NCBI GenBank assembly: GCA_024280775.1
Contig: JAJRPM010000007.1
Span: 108,533 to 172,532 of the forward strand
Source: Candidatus Zixiibacteriota bacterium
GTDB taxonomy: Bacteria > Zixibacteria > MSB-5A5 > GN15 > JACZUZ01
Direction of reading: 5' to 3'
DNA: 64,000 nt
The position numbers and the translations under genes are program-made. The notes under the pieces were generated by a model, which was not told where the DNA came from, ran no database searches, and was given only the letters and a program-made list of their open reading frames with translations. This document shows, one piece after another, positions 29,255 through 37,130 of the stretch (position 1 is its first letter; every line of letters begins with the position of its first letter).

Positions 29255-29287
29255 CCGCACCCGAGATACTTCGGATGCGGTTTTTTT
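29255..29287 (+). terminator. Rho-independent terminator or attenuator
   Basis: CCGCA-c-CCGA pairs with TCGG-a-TGCGG (9 pairs, one mismatch), followed by seven T. It ends the short unit that starts at 28948 and stands 73 bases before the first ABC exporter gene, so it may also act as an attenuator for that operon. Confidence 0.8.
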
Positions 29288-29359
29288 ATGTCCAATTGGC
29301 CGACAAGAAGTTGACCAAGAATGAACATTTCATAACGAAAAAAAGATTGATAAAGCATA

Positions 29360-31159
29360 ATGTCTGAAAACAACCAACATCCAGAAAAGGAAATGAGCTC
29401 ATTTGAAGCTCTGAAGAAGCTCATTCCTCTGTTCGCGCCCTATAAGTGGGGCGTGGGATTTTGTATATCCCTTTTGACCGTCATCAGCGCGCTGACGGTC
29501 TTCAAAGGTTTGCTTATTCGTCATGCTATTGACGAGAGCATGGCCAACAAGGACTGGCATGATCTGCTTGCTGTCGTTGGTCTGTATTTGTTAGCTCAAG
29601 GCGCTCTGCTTCTTTTGAGCTACGCGCAACGTATCAGGTTGGAAAAAATCGGTCAGACAATTATTGCAGGACTCAAAGAGAAGCTGTTTGACAAGATTCT
29701 CGGATTGTCTCTGTCGTATTTCGACAAGAATCCATCTGGTAAACTTATGGCGCGGGTGGAGTCTGACACTGACAGCTTGCGCATGTTTTTCACTTTTGCG
29801 GTAACAGTTATTGTCGGAGATTTTTTGCTACTAGGAGGCATTTTCACGGCTATGGTGATTGCCTCACCGAGGCTGACTTTGGTGGTCTCCACAGCCGTGC
29901 CGTTGGTTTTGGCTCTGACATTTGTCTATGAGAAACTCACCAGCGATAAGTTTTTGCAATCACGCAAGCGCATGGGTGATATCACTGCGCGAGTCGCGGA
30001 GTTTCTGCAGTCAATTGCCATTGTGCAGGTGTTTCACCGAATGAAGTACGCACAAAACCGAGTGCTGGAGGTGAATCGCGAGAAGTTTAACTTGGATAAG
30101 TTCGCGCACATCGGAGCCACTACCTATTTCAATATCATTTTCTTCACAGAGGCGGCGCTAATTGCCGCGATTCTGTATTTCGGTGGACAATGGCTGGGAC
30201 AGGCGGCAATTACTATTGGACTGATAATCATGTTCATACAATTCCTGCGCAAGATGTTCGAGCCTATTTATCGTTTCTCGGATGAGCTCTATGTAGTTCA
30301 GAAAGCTCTATCGGGACTCAAGCGCATTTATCTCTTGCTGGAAACTGATGAGATGATTCCAGAGGTGGAGAAGCAACACGGACTCAAGAAAATTGAGAAA
30401 ACGATTCGTTTTGAGAATGTGAGTTTCTCTTACACCAATGATGACAACTATGCGTTGAGGGATGTTTCATTCGAGATAAAACCCGGTGAGCGAATAGCTC
30501 TGGTGGGTGTCACTGGTGGCGGCAAAAGCTCGGTCATAAATCTGCTACTTAGATTCTATGACCCACAAAAAGGCGCCATCACAATCGATGGGGTTGATAT
30601 TCGAAAACTTCGCAAAGACGAACTAAGACGGATGTTCGGTTTGGTTTTGCAGGATATATACTTGTTCCCGGGTGACATACACTCCAATATCTCACTGGGG
30701 GCCCCAAGTATTTCTTTGAGTGACATTAAAAGCGCCGCAAAAACTGTCGGAGCTGATGCTTTCATAGAGACTTTACCTGATACCTATCATGCCGAAGTCT
30801 CCGAACGTGGCGCGAACCTCTCTCGCGGTGAAAGACAGTTGCTATCATTTGCAAGAGCGTTGGCTTTTGACCCGCAGGTCTTGATTCTTGATGAAGCCAC
30901 CAGTTCAGTTGACCCTGAAACCGAGCGTCGCATCCAGGGAGCGCTGTCACACTTGCTGGAGAACCGCACCTCATTGGTTGTGGCGCATCGACTTTCTACG
31001 ATTTTGACCTGCGATAGAATTCTGGTCATCAAGGACGGCCAGATTATCGAAAGCGGCTCGCACACTGAGCTAGTCGCACAGAATGGTTACTACCATTCGC
31101 TGTTCAGATTGCAATTCGCATCAGAACAGCAAAAACATAAGGAGGCGGCGAATGCCTGA
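29360..31159 (+). CDS. ABC exporter half-transporter A (membrane domain plus ATPase)
   Basis: 599 residues: six membrane helices (about 30-310) then a nucleotide-binding domain. Walker A is GVTGGGKSS (383-391). The ABC signature is LSRGE (487-491) instead of LSGGQ. Walker B is VLILDEATSS with the catalytic Glu at 512. It resembles MdlB/LmrA-type multidrug and lipid exporters of the inner membrane. Its altered signature matches what is seen in heterodimeric exporters, where one of the two ATP sites is degenerate. The stop overlaps the start of the second half-transporter by 8 bases. The substrate is unknown. Confidence 0.9.
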   Translation: MSENNQHPEKEMSSFEALKKLIPLFAPYKWGVGFCISLLTVISALTVFKGLLIRHAIDESMANKDWHDLLAVVGLYLLAQGALLLLSYAQRIRLEKIGQTIIAGLKEKLFDKILGLSLSYFDKNPSGKLMARVESDTDSLRMFFTFAVTVIVGDFLLLGGIFTAMVIASPRLTLVVSTAVPLVLALTFVYEKLTSDKFLQSRKRMGDITARVAEFLQSIAIVQVFHRMKYAQNRVLEVNREKFNLDKFAHIGATTYFNIIFFTEAALIAAILYFGGQWLGQAAITIGLIIMFIQFLRKMFEPIYRFSDELYVVQKALSGLKRIYLLLETDEMIPEVEKQHGLKKIEKTIRFENVSFSYTNDDNYALRDVSFEIKPGERIALVGVTGGGKSSVINLLLRFYDPQKGAITIDGVDIRKLRKDELRRMFGLVLQDIYLFPGDIHSNISLGAPSISLSDIKSAAKTVGADAFIETLPDTYHAEVSERGANLSRGERQLLSFARALAFDPQVLILDEATSSVDPETERRIQGALSHLLENRTSLVVAHRLSTILTCDRILVIKDGQIIESGSHTELVAQNGYYHSLFRLQFASEQQKHKEAANA

Positions 31160-33050
31160 AATTGTTAACGAAATTGATAATGTGAATCATACAAAAATAG
31201 AAGAGCCGAAACCTGACGGCGCCAAAGAAAACGAAGTCACCCAGCGGCAGATGAGATTTGGATGGTGGGCGAAAATCAAATGGATGGCGGGGTTCTATGC
31301 GCGCTTTCCCTATGTGCTTTTTGTCCTGCTGTTTTTCACAATCTTGCATGCGGTGTCCATGGTTGTACAACCGATAATCTTTCGGAATGTCATAGACAGT
31401 CTCCGCGAAGGCCCTGGCTCTCTGGCAAACTATGATGATCTGGTCACCAGATTGTTGCTTGAACAAGGCTGGACTTCCGCCGGAGATCTTACCTGGGTAT
31501 TCCTGGGCTTCGCGACACTTTCGTTCTTGATCTACCTGATAGTGCAAAACCATCGCGCCTGGATGAACACCAGACTGGAGATGGAGTTTCGCCAGGAGGT
31601 TTTTGCCGATATCACCGAGCTGAGCCCGCGTTTCTATGGGAAATTCAACACCGGCGATTTGGTGACGCGCTTGACCGATGATGTGGCGGAGAAACTGTCA
31701 TGGTTTGCTTGTTCGGGGATATTCCGATTCTATGAAGCGCTGTTGCTGGTTGGATTCGGCATAGCGGTTATGCTAACCTTACACGTACAGCTAACTTTGA
31801 TAACAATAGCGCCACTGCCGCTGTTGATAGTCCTGTATGGCTTTAGTTCAACAAGGCTGGATAAGCGTTATGACTATTTGCAGTCAAGAATCTCGAAGCT
31901 CAACGACTTGATGGACGCCTGCTTCTCTGGTATTCGGGTGATAAAAGCCTATCGTCAGGAAGCCGCGCAGAAGGAGCGCTTCGCCGAAGTTGTAGAGGAT
32001 CGTCGTTGCGCAGAAATCTCAGCGGTGCGCGCGCAGACGGTCATTGAGTCATTCTACACCTATGTCCCGGAATTCGGCATAGCGCTGGCGCTATTGGCTG
32101 GCGGCTACATGGTTATTCAGGGTGAAATAACTTTGGGCGGCTTTCTGGCTTTTGACTACTTCGTGATGCTACTGGTCTTCCCTATGTTGGATATCGGGCA
32201 GTTTCTAGTCAAGGGCCTGCAGTCAGCGGTCTCTATTGACAGGCTTATGGAATTGCAGAGTTATCGAGAAACCAAAGTGAAAACCGGAGCCAAAGACATT
32301 CCCGCAGACATTCGCGGCGAAGTTAAGTTCGACTCGGTGTCACTATCACTGAGCGATGAACGAACTGTGCTCGATGATGTGAGCTTCACTATTGCAGCGG
32401 GACAAACTGTTGCCCTAGTCGGAAAAGTCGGCTCGGGAAAGTCATGGACTGCAAACCTGATTCCACGTTTGATTGACCCGGATACCGGTATGGTTAAGAT
32501 TGACGATATTCCAGTTACCGAGTTGCAATTGGACAAACTTCGCGGGATAATCGGATTCGTTTCACAGGAACCGGCGCTGTTTTCAGATACTATTGAAAAC
32601 AACATCCTATTCGGACGGGAGAACATAGCGCCTGATGACATCAAATGGGCCATCGAGGTATCACAGTTGAAATCAGAACTTGACCGCTTCCCGCAGGGAC
32701 TTCAAACCGGCGTCGGAACTCGCGGCCTAACGATTTCAGGCGGCCAGAAACAACGTGTCGCAATGGCCCGAGCCTTGGTCACAAAACCGAGAATCTTGAT
32801 TCTCGATGATTGCACTTCGGCGCTTGATGCGCGCACTGAAGATCAACTATGGGAAGCGCTGAATAGTTTGCCGTATGCAACAACGAATATCGTAATCACC
32901 CATCGCACCGCAACCTTGCGTGCAGTGGACAGAATTCTGGTATTCGACAACGGAAGAATAGTAGCCGACGGAACACACAACCAACTAATGGCCGAAGGAG
33001 CCTTATACGCGGATCTGTACCAACACGACAAACTGGTAGAGGCCGTATAA
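31152..33050 (+). CDS. ABC exporter half-transporter B with degenerate Walker B
   Basis: 632 residues, same layout as its neighbour, with a 60-residue polar N-terminal extension. Walker A is GKVGSGKSW, the signature ISGGQKQR is canonical, and Walker B reads ILILDDCTSALD: Asp replaces the catalytic Glu. Together with the LSRGE signature of half A this gives one consensus and one degenerate ATP site, as in TM287/288 and BmrC/BmrD. ATG at 31152 follows GGAGG by six bases and overlaps the preceding stop. The frame is open further upstream, but only inside the first gene. Translational coupling and heterodimer formation are the natural reading. Confidence 0.9.
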   Translation: MPEIVNEIDNVNHTKIEEPKPDGAKENEVTQRQMRFGWWAKIKWMAGFYARFPYVLFVLLFFTILHAVSMVVQPIIFRNVIDSLREGPGSLANYDDLVTRLLLEQGWTSAGDLTWVFLGFATLSFLIYLIVQNHRAWMNTRLEMEFRQEVFADITELSPRFYGKFNTGDLVTRLTDDVAEKLSWFACSGIFRFYEALLLVGFGIAVMLTLHVQLTLITIAPLPLLIVLYGFSSTRLDKRYDYLQSRISKLNDLMDACFSGIRVIKAYRQEAAQKERFAEVVEDRRCAEISAVRAQTVIESFYTYVPEFGIALALLAGGYMVIQGEITLGGFLAFDYFVMLLVFPMLDIGQFLVKGLQSAVSIDRLMELQSYRETKVKTGAKDIPADIRGEVKFDSVSLSLSDERTVLDDVSFTIAAGQTVALVGKVGSGKSWTANLIPRLIDPDTGMVKIDDIPVTELQLDKLRGIIGFVSQEPALFSDTIENNILFGRENIAPDDIKWAIEVSQLKSELDRFPQGLQTGVGTRGLTISGGQKQRVAMARALVTKPRILILDDCTSALDARTEDQLWEALNSLPYATTNIVITHRTATLRAVDRILVFDNGRIVADGTHNQLMAEGALYADLYQHDKLVEAV

Positions 33051-33061
33051 ACCAACCACCT

Positions 33062-33155
33062 CAATCGTAGTGGCAGGGCTTGCCCTGCCTTGTTCGCAGG
33101 AATCGGCCACCCAGCCATAACAATCAAGGCGCCCCAAGGGACGCCACTACGATTG
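33062..33155. repeat. REP/MITE-like palindromic repeat, copy 1
   Basis: A 94-base element bounded by a perfect 13-bp inverted repeat (CAATCGTAGTGGC ... GCCACTACGATTG). Inside are a perfect 8-bp hairpin (GGCAGGGC-TT-GCCCTGCC) and a second imperfect hairpin (GGCGCCCC-AA-GGGACGCC). No coding capacity. A near-identical copy lies 61 bases further on. Confidence 0.85.
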
Positions 33156-33216
33156 CTCTGTAACAATCGGGAACAGTGCGCTGTGCATTTTCGATTCATC
33201 ACAACAACATAGCAAA

Positions 33217-33305
33217 GTAGTGGCGGGGCTTGCCCCGCCTTGTTCGCAGGAATCAACCACCCAGCCAAAACAACCAAGGCGCCCCAAGGGACGCCACTAC
33301 GATTG
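33217..33305. repeat. REP/MITE-like palindromic repeat, copy 2
   Basis: An 89-base direct copy of the element at 33067-33155, equal in length and differing at about seven positions. Two of these form a matched change in the first hairpin (A-T pair becomes G-C: GGCGGGGC-TT-GCCCCGCC). The left terminal repeat is degenerate beyond GTAGTGGC. It sits between the convergent ABC exporter operon and the Lys-rich gene. Confidence 0.85.
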
Positions 33306-33358
33306 TGCGGCAAAAGTTGTACACACCTCCGCGCCCTGCGTGGGGAGTCGCTTTGCTA

Positions 33359-33892
33359 TCAGCTTGACTTTTTCTTCTTATAGTTGCGAGACTTTTTGGC
33401 CGGGGATTTCTTTTTGGCTTTGGATTTCTTCTTGACGGTAGATTTTGCCGACGCCTTGTGTGTTTTTTTCGCCTTGGCTGATGCTTTTGCTCTTGCGCGT
33501 GGCTTGCTGAGTTTGTTGACCTTGCGCTGGGTTCGGTCGTCTATGCCGTTGCGGTCTTTGTCGATGAAATTGTGGTAGCGCCCCGCTCGAGGTTTGGCGC
33601 TCTTCTTCTGAACCGTTCTTGATTTTGTCTTTCGAGTTGTAGTTCGGCTCTTGGTTTTTCTCTTGGCGCTTCTTTTTGAAACGGCGGCTTTCCTTGAGCT
33701 CTTCTTCTGGACGGAGCTTGATCGAGCCTTGCTTTTCTTCTTCTTCTCTACCGCGTGAACTGTAGAGCTTAGTGATGTAACTCCCAATGCAAAAACCATC
33801 ACATACACGACAAAACGTCGGAACCCGCGCCCTGAGCGAGCTCCGACTGTCGTTTTATCAACTTCTCTGTTATTCATTTGACTATCAAACAT
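33359..33892 (-). CDS. Exported Lys/Ser-rich polycationic protein
   Basis: 177 residues. A signal peptide (about 22-47, ending STVHA) is followed by a sequence made mostly of Lys, Arg, Ser, Ala and Thr (KKKKSKARSSS, KRKTKSRTTTRKTKSRT, AKKTHKASAKSTVKKKSK), very basic over its whole length. A single ordered-looking island near 106-120 reads YHNFIDKDRNGIDDR, similar to thrombospondin-type-3 or EF-hand-like calcium loops. The ATG at 33892 has GAGG seven bases upstream. A GTG two codons earlier is too close to that site. The composition resembles histone-H1-like proteins, but it is exported. It is the last gene of a minus-strand trio. Function unknown; binding of LPS, DNA or acidic polysaccharide is possible. 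Confidence 0.7.
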   Translation of the reverse strand: MFDSQMNNREVDKTTVGARSGRGFRRFVVYVMVFALGVTSLSSTVHAVEKKKKSKARSSSVQKKSSRKAAVSKRSAKRKTKSRTTTRKTKSRTVQKKSAKPRAGRYHNFIDKDRNGIDDRTQRKVNKLSKPRARAKASAKAKKTHKASAKSTVKKKSKAKKKSPAKKSRNYKKKKSS

Positions 33893-33946
33893 TTTCACGC
33901 CTCATAATCACAAGAAACTCGTTGTTACAAATCACTATTATCACTG

Positions 33947-35689
33947 CTACTTCTTCTTCGACTTCCCTTTTGAACGACCACCACGTGAGGCGCCACTGGA
34001 CTTGCCTGAGCGTGAGCCCGAGGAGCGTGTTGCGCGCGCTGATGTACCCGAACGCCCTGATGAGCGACCACTGCGCGCCGATGACCTCCCGCCGCTGGAC
34101 TTCTTGCCCGAACGAGTTTTCCGTACGGAGCTGGAGCCGCTGGATTTGCGCGAGGACTTCGAACGGCCAGCTTTCGAATTGCCATGCGATGAAGACTTGC
34201 TTCCCTTACGATTGTAAGTCGAACTGCCTCTGGAGCTCTTCCCCGATGAGCGCTTGGCGCTACTGGATTTGGCGCTTGACCTGGAGCTGGATTTAGAACC
34301 TGACCTGGAACGAACCGAAGATTTATTATTCGTAGAGGTCTTTCTTGAACTCGAAACTGAACTCTTCCGTGACGAACTCGATTTGCTTGAAGATCGCGTC
34401 TTGCTCACTCGCGCACCGGTTCCATTATTGGGAGAATTCTTATATGACTTCAAACGCTTACCACTAGTCGATGACTTGGAAGACTTTGACCTGCTATTGG
34501 TCACTGTTGTCCTGGTCCTGGTGGTTGTCTTTGTCGAAACAGCAGAGCGATCATTCTTCTTGTAACCGAATCCACGTACACCAGCTGACTTACCTTTGGT
34601 ATTGGTAATCTTAGTGCGACTGGTTGTGCCATTCTTATTGGTCACAGTGCGCGAAGTTGCCGCTCTAGTGCGGGTAATTGACTTTCCGGCTGTCGCGCGC
34701 GGGCGATACTTCGAAGTGATTTTGACACCGGCATAACCACTTCTGCCCGGGTTTCGATAACCGGTTTTGCGCACCGAAGTATACCTGGAACGTGTTCCAG
34801 CTGTAGTGCGGATGATGCTATTGTCCAAATAAATCGCGGTTGAATTGTGCACATTCACAGAGTTTTCCCAGCCATAACCATAGCTGTCGTAAACAGTGAC
34901 AACATGATGTCCGTAACCAATTCTCGGCAAATACAACGGAGCTATTCCGTAATAATATCCGTCCACATAAATTGACGAACCCCAATAATAGTCAACATAC
35001 AGTCCACCGTAAGAACCCCAAACAGGCCAGGGCTGAGAATACACCGGACGGTAATAATAATTGTCCCACTCTTTTACTACATAGGAGATATTATCCAACG
35101 CTCTCGGACAACCACTGCGACAACCGAAATACATATTGTTAAGATAGTCCATGAACTCATAACGATCACGGTCTGCAACTAATCCTGATCCTTCATACCA
35201 ATTAGGAATAGCAAACGGTCGACGTGATGCGACAATCTGAATGTTCTCAATACCAGCGGGACCATCCACTAATAGGTCATAATCTGCATCAGGACCTGGG
35301 ATACGATATATACGTCCGCCTTCGATATACGGATCGTCACGTTGGTCGAACGGGTATATCAAGTTCACGCGACCATCAGTATCGATATTGTAAACTGCAA
35401 CATAGGCGTCACGATTAGCCCGGAAATACACTTGAATCTCGTCACCTTCATAATACTCACCGGACTCATTGTCCGTCCAGATCTCGACATCAAGAGTTCG
35501 GTCATTTTCGATAAAACCACCACGATATGATGAGCCGGTATAATTATCGTCATCGTGCTCCAGGCGCACCGAACCTGATTGCGCCATCGCGACAGATGCA
35601 GTAATCGAGCTAACAAAAAGCGCCAGTAATGCTACTGGGAGCGCTCGTAACAGGCTCCAACTCTTGCGGGTGTGTTTCTCTCTATACAT
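33947..35689 (-). CDS. Exported DUF4384-like protein with long Ser/Arg/Lys-rich tail
   Basis: 580 residues. Signal peptide about 1-37 (ending SVAMAQ). Residues about 55-160 resemble DUF4384: IWTDNESGEYYEGDEI, VYFRANRDAYVAVYNID and VNLIYPF. A Tyr-rich middle (about 180-270: YYRPVYSQPWPVWGSYGG) is followed by a short PEGA-like beta segment. From about 300 to the end the sequence is low complexity (SSKSSSSRKSSVSSSRK, GGRSSARSGRSSGRSG) and strongly basic. ATG at 35689 has AAGAGGT upstream. An ATG 12 codons earlier (35725) also has a fair site. It lies 54 bases from the Lys-rich gene and 25-61 bases from the FN3 lipoprotein, so the three are probably co-transcribed. Confidence 0.7.
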   Translation of the reverse strand: MYREKHTRKSWSLLRALPVALLALFVSSITASVAMAQSGSVRLEHDDDNYTGSSYRGGFIENDRTLDVEIWTDNESGEYYEGDEIQVYFRANRDAYVAVYNIDTDGRVNLIYPFDQRDDPYIEGGRIYRIPGPDADYDLLVDGPAGIENIQIVASRRPFAIPNWYEGSGLVADRDRYEFMDYLNNMYFGCRSGCPRALDNISYVVKEWDNYYYRPVYSQPWPVWGSYGGLYVDYYWGSSIYVDGYYYGIAPLYLPRIGYGHHVVTVYDSYGYGWENSVNVHNSTAIYLDNSIIRTTAGTRSRYTSVRKTGYRNPGRSGYAGVKITSKYRPRATAGKSITRTRAATSRTVTNKNGTTSRTKITNTKGKSAGVRGFGYKKNDRSAVSTKTTTRTRTTVTNSRSKSSKSSTSGKRLKSYKNSPNNGTGARVSKTRSSSKSSSSRKSSVSSSRKTSTNNKSSVRSRSGSKSSSRSSAKSSSAKRSSGKSSRGSSTYNRKGSKSSSHGNSKAGRSKSSRKSSGSSSVRKTRSGKKSSGGRSSARSGRSSGRSGTSARATRSSGSRSGKSSGASRGGRSKGKSKKK

Positions 35690-35750
35690 AACCGTACCTC
35701 TTCTTTCCTGGCGAACAACATTCATCGCTTCCGCCTCTTAGTATTGCCAA

Positions 35751-36725
35751 CTATTGGACAACACTCACTTTCGCCGTCTTGCGGCGCACTGAATAATCCG
35801 TGCGATGCGCTCCAGTAGAGCGATCAAACTCGGATGCATCTATTACATCGCCATTAGGAGCGACTAACTCCGGCTCACCACCGCCACCTGTGATAGCTGT
35901 ACCAGATTGATATGCATAATCAAAGCGTACAAAGGCAGAGCCTGCAATCACCACACGCACCTTAGCGTATCTGTCATCTTCAGTCCAAACGATATACGTA
36001 TGCCCCTCTATCAACTCAGAATAACCAAGAGCAGACCATCCATCCATCGGCGCGCGACCGATTTCGTCAAGATTTTCAGTGAATCCCATGTCCTGTATGT
36101 CTCCCAGATCAGGATCAGGTATCGAATCAGCGTTAATGAATAGAACTCCTGTCGCCAAATCTCTATCAATCCAGATATCAGCGTCAGGACTGTCAAAGGC
36201 CACAATCAGCCCGCTGGCAAAGTTAAAGCCCGAACCACCGGGGTCCACGTCATTAGTCTGCAGAGTTCGCACACCTTCCTCACGAGGAGTTGCGCCACCA
36301 TACTCTGCAGACTCCAGAGATTCATTCCCAGCGAAATCAACTGCGGTAATAGCGTAGTAATAACGTGTTCCGTTTACCACGTCTGGGTCTATGAACTGCT
36401 CTGTAGTCGTGGAGCCTATCAAAGTGAAGACTGTACCATTGCTGGAATCCAAAGCGCTGTACACATTGTAATGATCGAAATCATTCGCCTCTACCTGGAG
36501 CCAGTACACAGTAACTGCATTGTCCCCGCGAACTGTATACACACCCTGCGGCGCCGGTGGCGCTTCATCGAATGCCACAATCTTATCCTCGCACCCTGAA
36601 GTAAAGGTCATAGTCGAGAGGGCTAGTAGAATCACGCCCACTAGTGAGAACAGTTTGGAAGCGCCATAGTGACTGCTGACATTATTCTTATTGAGCTGGA
36701 TTCTTCTGTTGTTCATGTTCTTCAT
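35751..36725 (-). CDS. Lipoprotein with fibronectin type III domain
   Basis: 324 residues. A hydrophobic segment ending in TFTSGC (lipobox Cys near 45) precedes EDKIVAFDEAPPAPQGVYTV, an FN3-type domain (about 58-145, with VYWLQVEANDFDHYNVYSA and YYYAITAVDFAGNES), and a beta-rich C-terminal domain of about 150 residues that I do not recognise. It should be anchored in the outer membrane or periplasm. First gene of the trio with the two basic exported proteins, which suggests that it may hold or present them at the surface. Confidence 0.72.
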   Translation of the reverse strand: MKNMNNRRIQLNKNNVSSHYGASKLFSLVGVILLALSTMTFTSGCEDKIVAFDEAPPAPQGVYTVRGDNAVTVYWLQVEANDFDHYNVYSALDSSNGTVFTLIGSTTTEQFIDPDVVNGTRYYYAITAVDFAGNESLESAEYGGATPREEGVRTLQTNDVDPGGSGFNFASGLIVAFDSPDADIWIDRDLATGVLFINADSIPDPDLGDIQDMGFTENLDEIGRAPMDGWSALGYSELIEGHTYIVWTEDDRYAKVRVVIAGSAFVRFDYAYQSGTAITGGGGEPELVAPNGDVIDASEFDRSTGAHRTDYSVRRKTAKVSVVQ

Positions 36726-37130
36726 CGCTTTGATTCCATTCTTGTTTACTGGTTGCTCTTGTCGGCTTCATCGGTTTTGATACGACTCAGTGAGAGTTCT
36801 GTCCCACAAAAAGCAATTTGGCAAAGTGACACGCGGATGTCCTGCATAAACTCTATTTCTTGTCTCTTGTTATTCATTATCTTCATGATCCCCAGCCGCA
36901 AATCATGTGTCGCGACTACCTCAAGTGTATGCCAAAACAGCGCCAAGAAACCCGTCAGCCACCTAAGCTACTGACTACGTATCACTTACGCGAGACATCA
37001 GGCTTCGCGACGAGCGTCCCTCTGCCATACTGCACAATTATCGGGCATACGCCAGTAATGGCTGCACTGTATCGGTGCAAAGATTGGAATTAAGAAGGAA
37101 TCAATGGGTGAGAAGAAAGACTTTGGCGGC
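36726..37130. other. Intergenic stretch upstream of the FN3 lipoprotein operon
   Basis: 405 bases between the NtrC-type regulator (3' end) and the FN3 lipoprotein (5' end), both on the minus strand. It must contain the promoter of the trio. No clear promoter, hairpin or sigma-54 site (GG-N10-GC) was identified by eye. Confidence 0.35.

Larger units (their letters stand above)
28705..29359. other. Regulatory intergenic region with a small transcription unit
   Basis: 655 bases between divergent murA and the ABC exporter genes. It holds a consensus promoter (28948-28976), a 50-codon frame (29070-29222) and a strong terminator (29255-29287), listed separately. Together they predict a transcript of about 300 bases. 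Upstream, AAGGAG followed by a GTG at about 28905 opens a 14-codon frame that I do not call. The murA promoter should lie in 28705-28940. Confidence 0.5.

Noticed and set aside
34254..34565. Long plus-strand frame rich in Leu/Glu/Asp opposite the Ser/Arg-rich tail
   Set aside because: It is the antisense of low-complexity Ser/Arg/Lys codons, which creates an artificial open frame.
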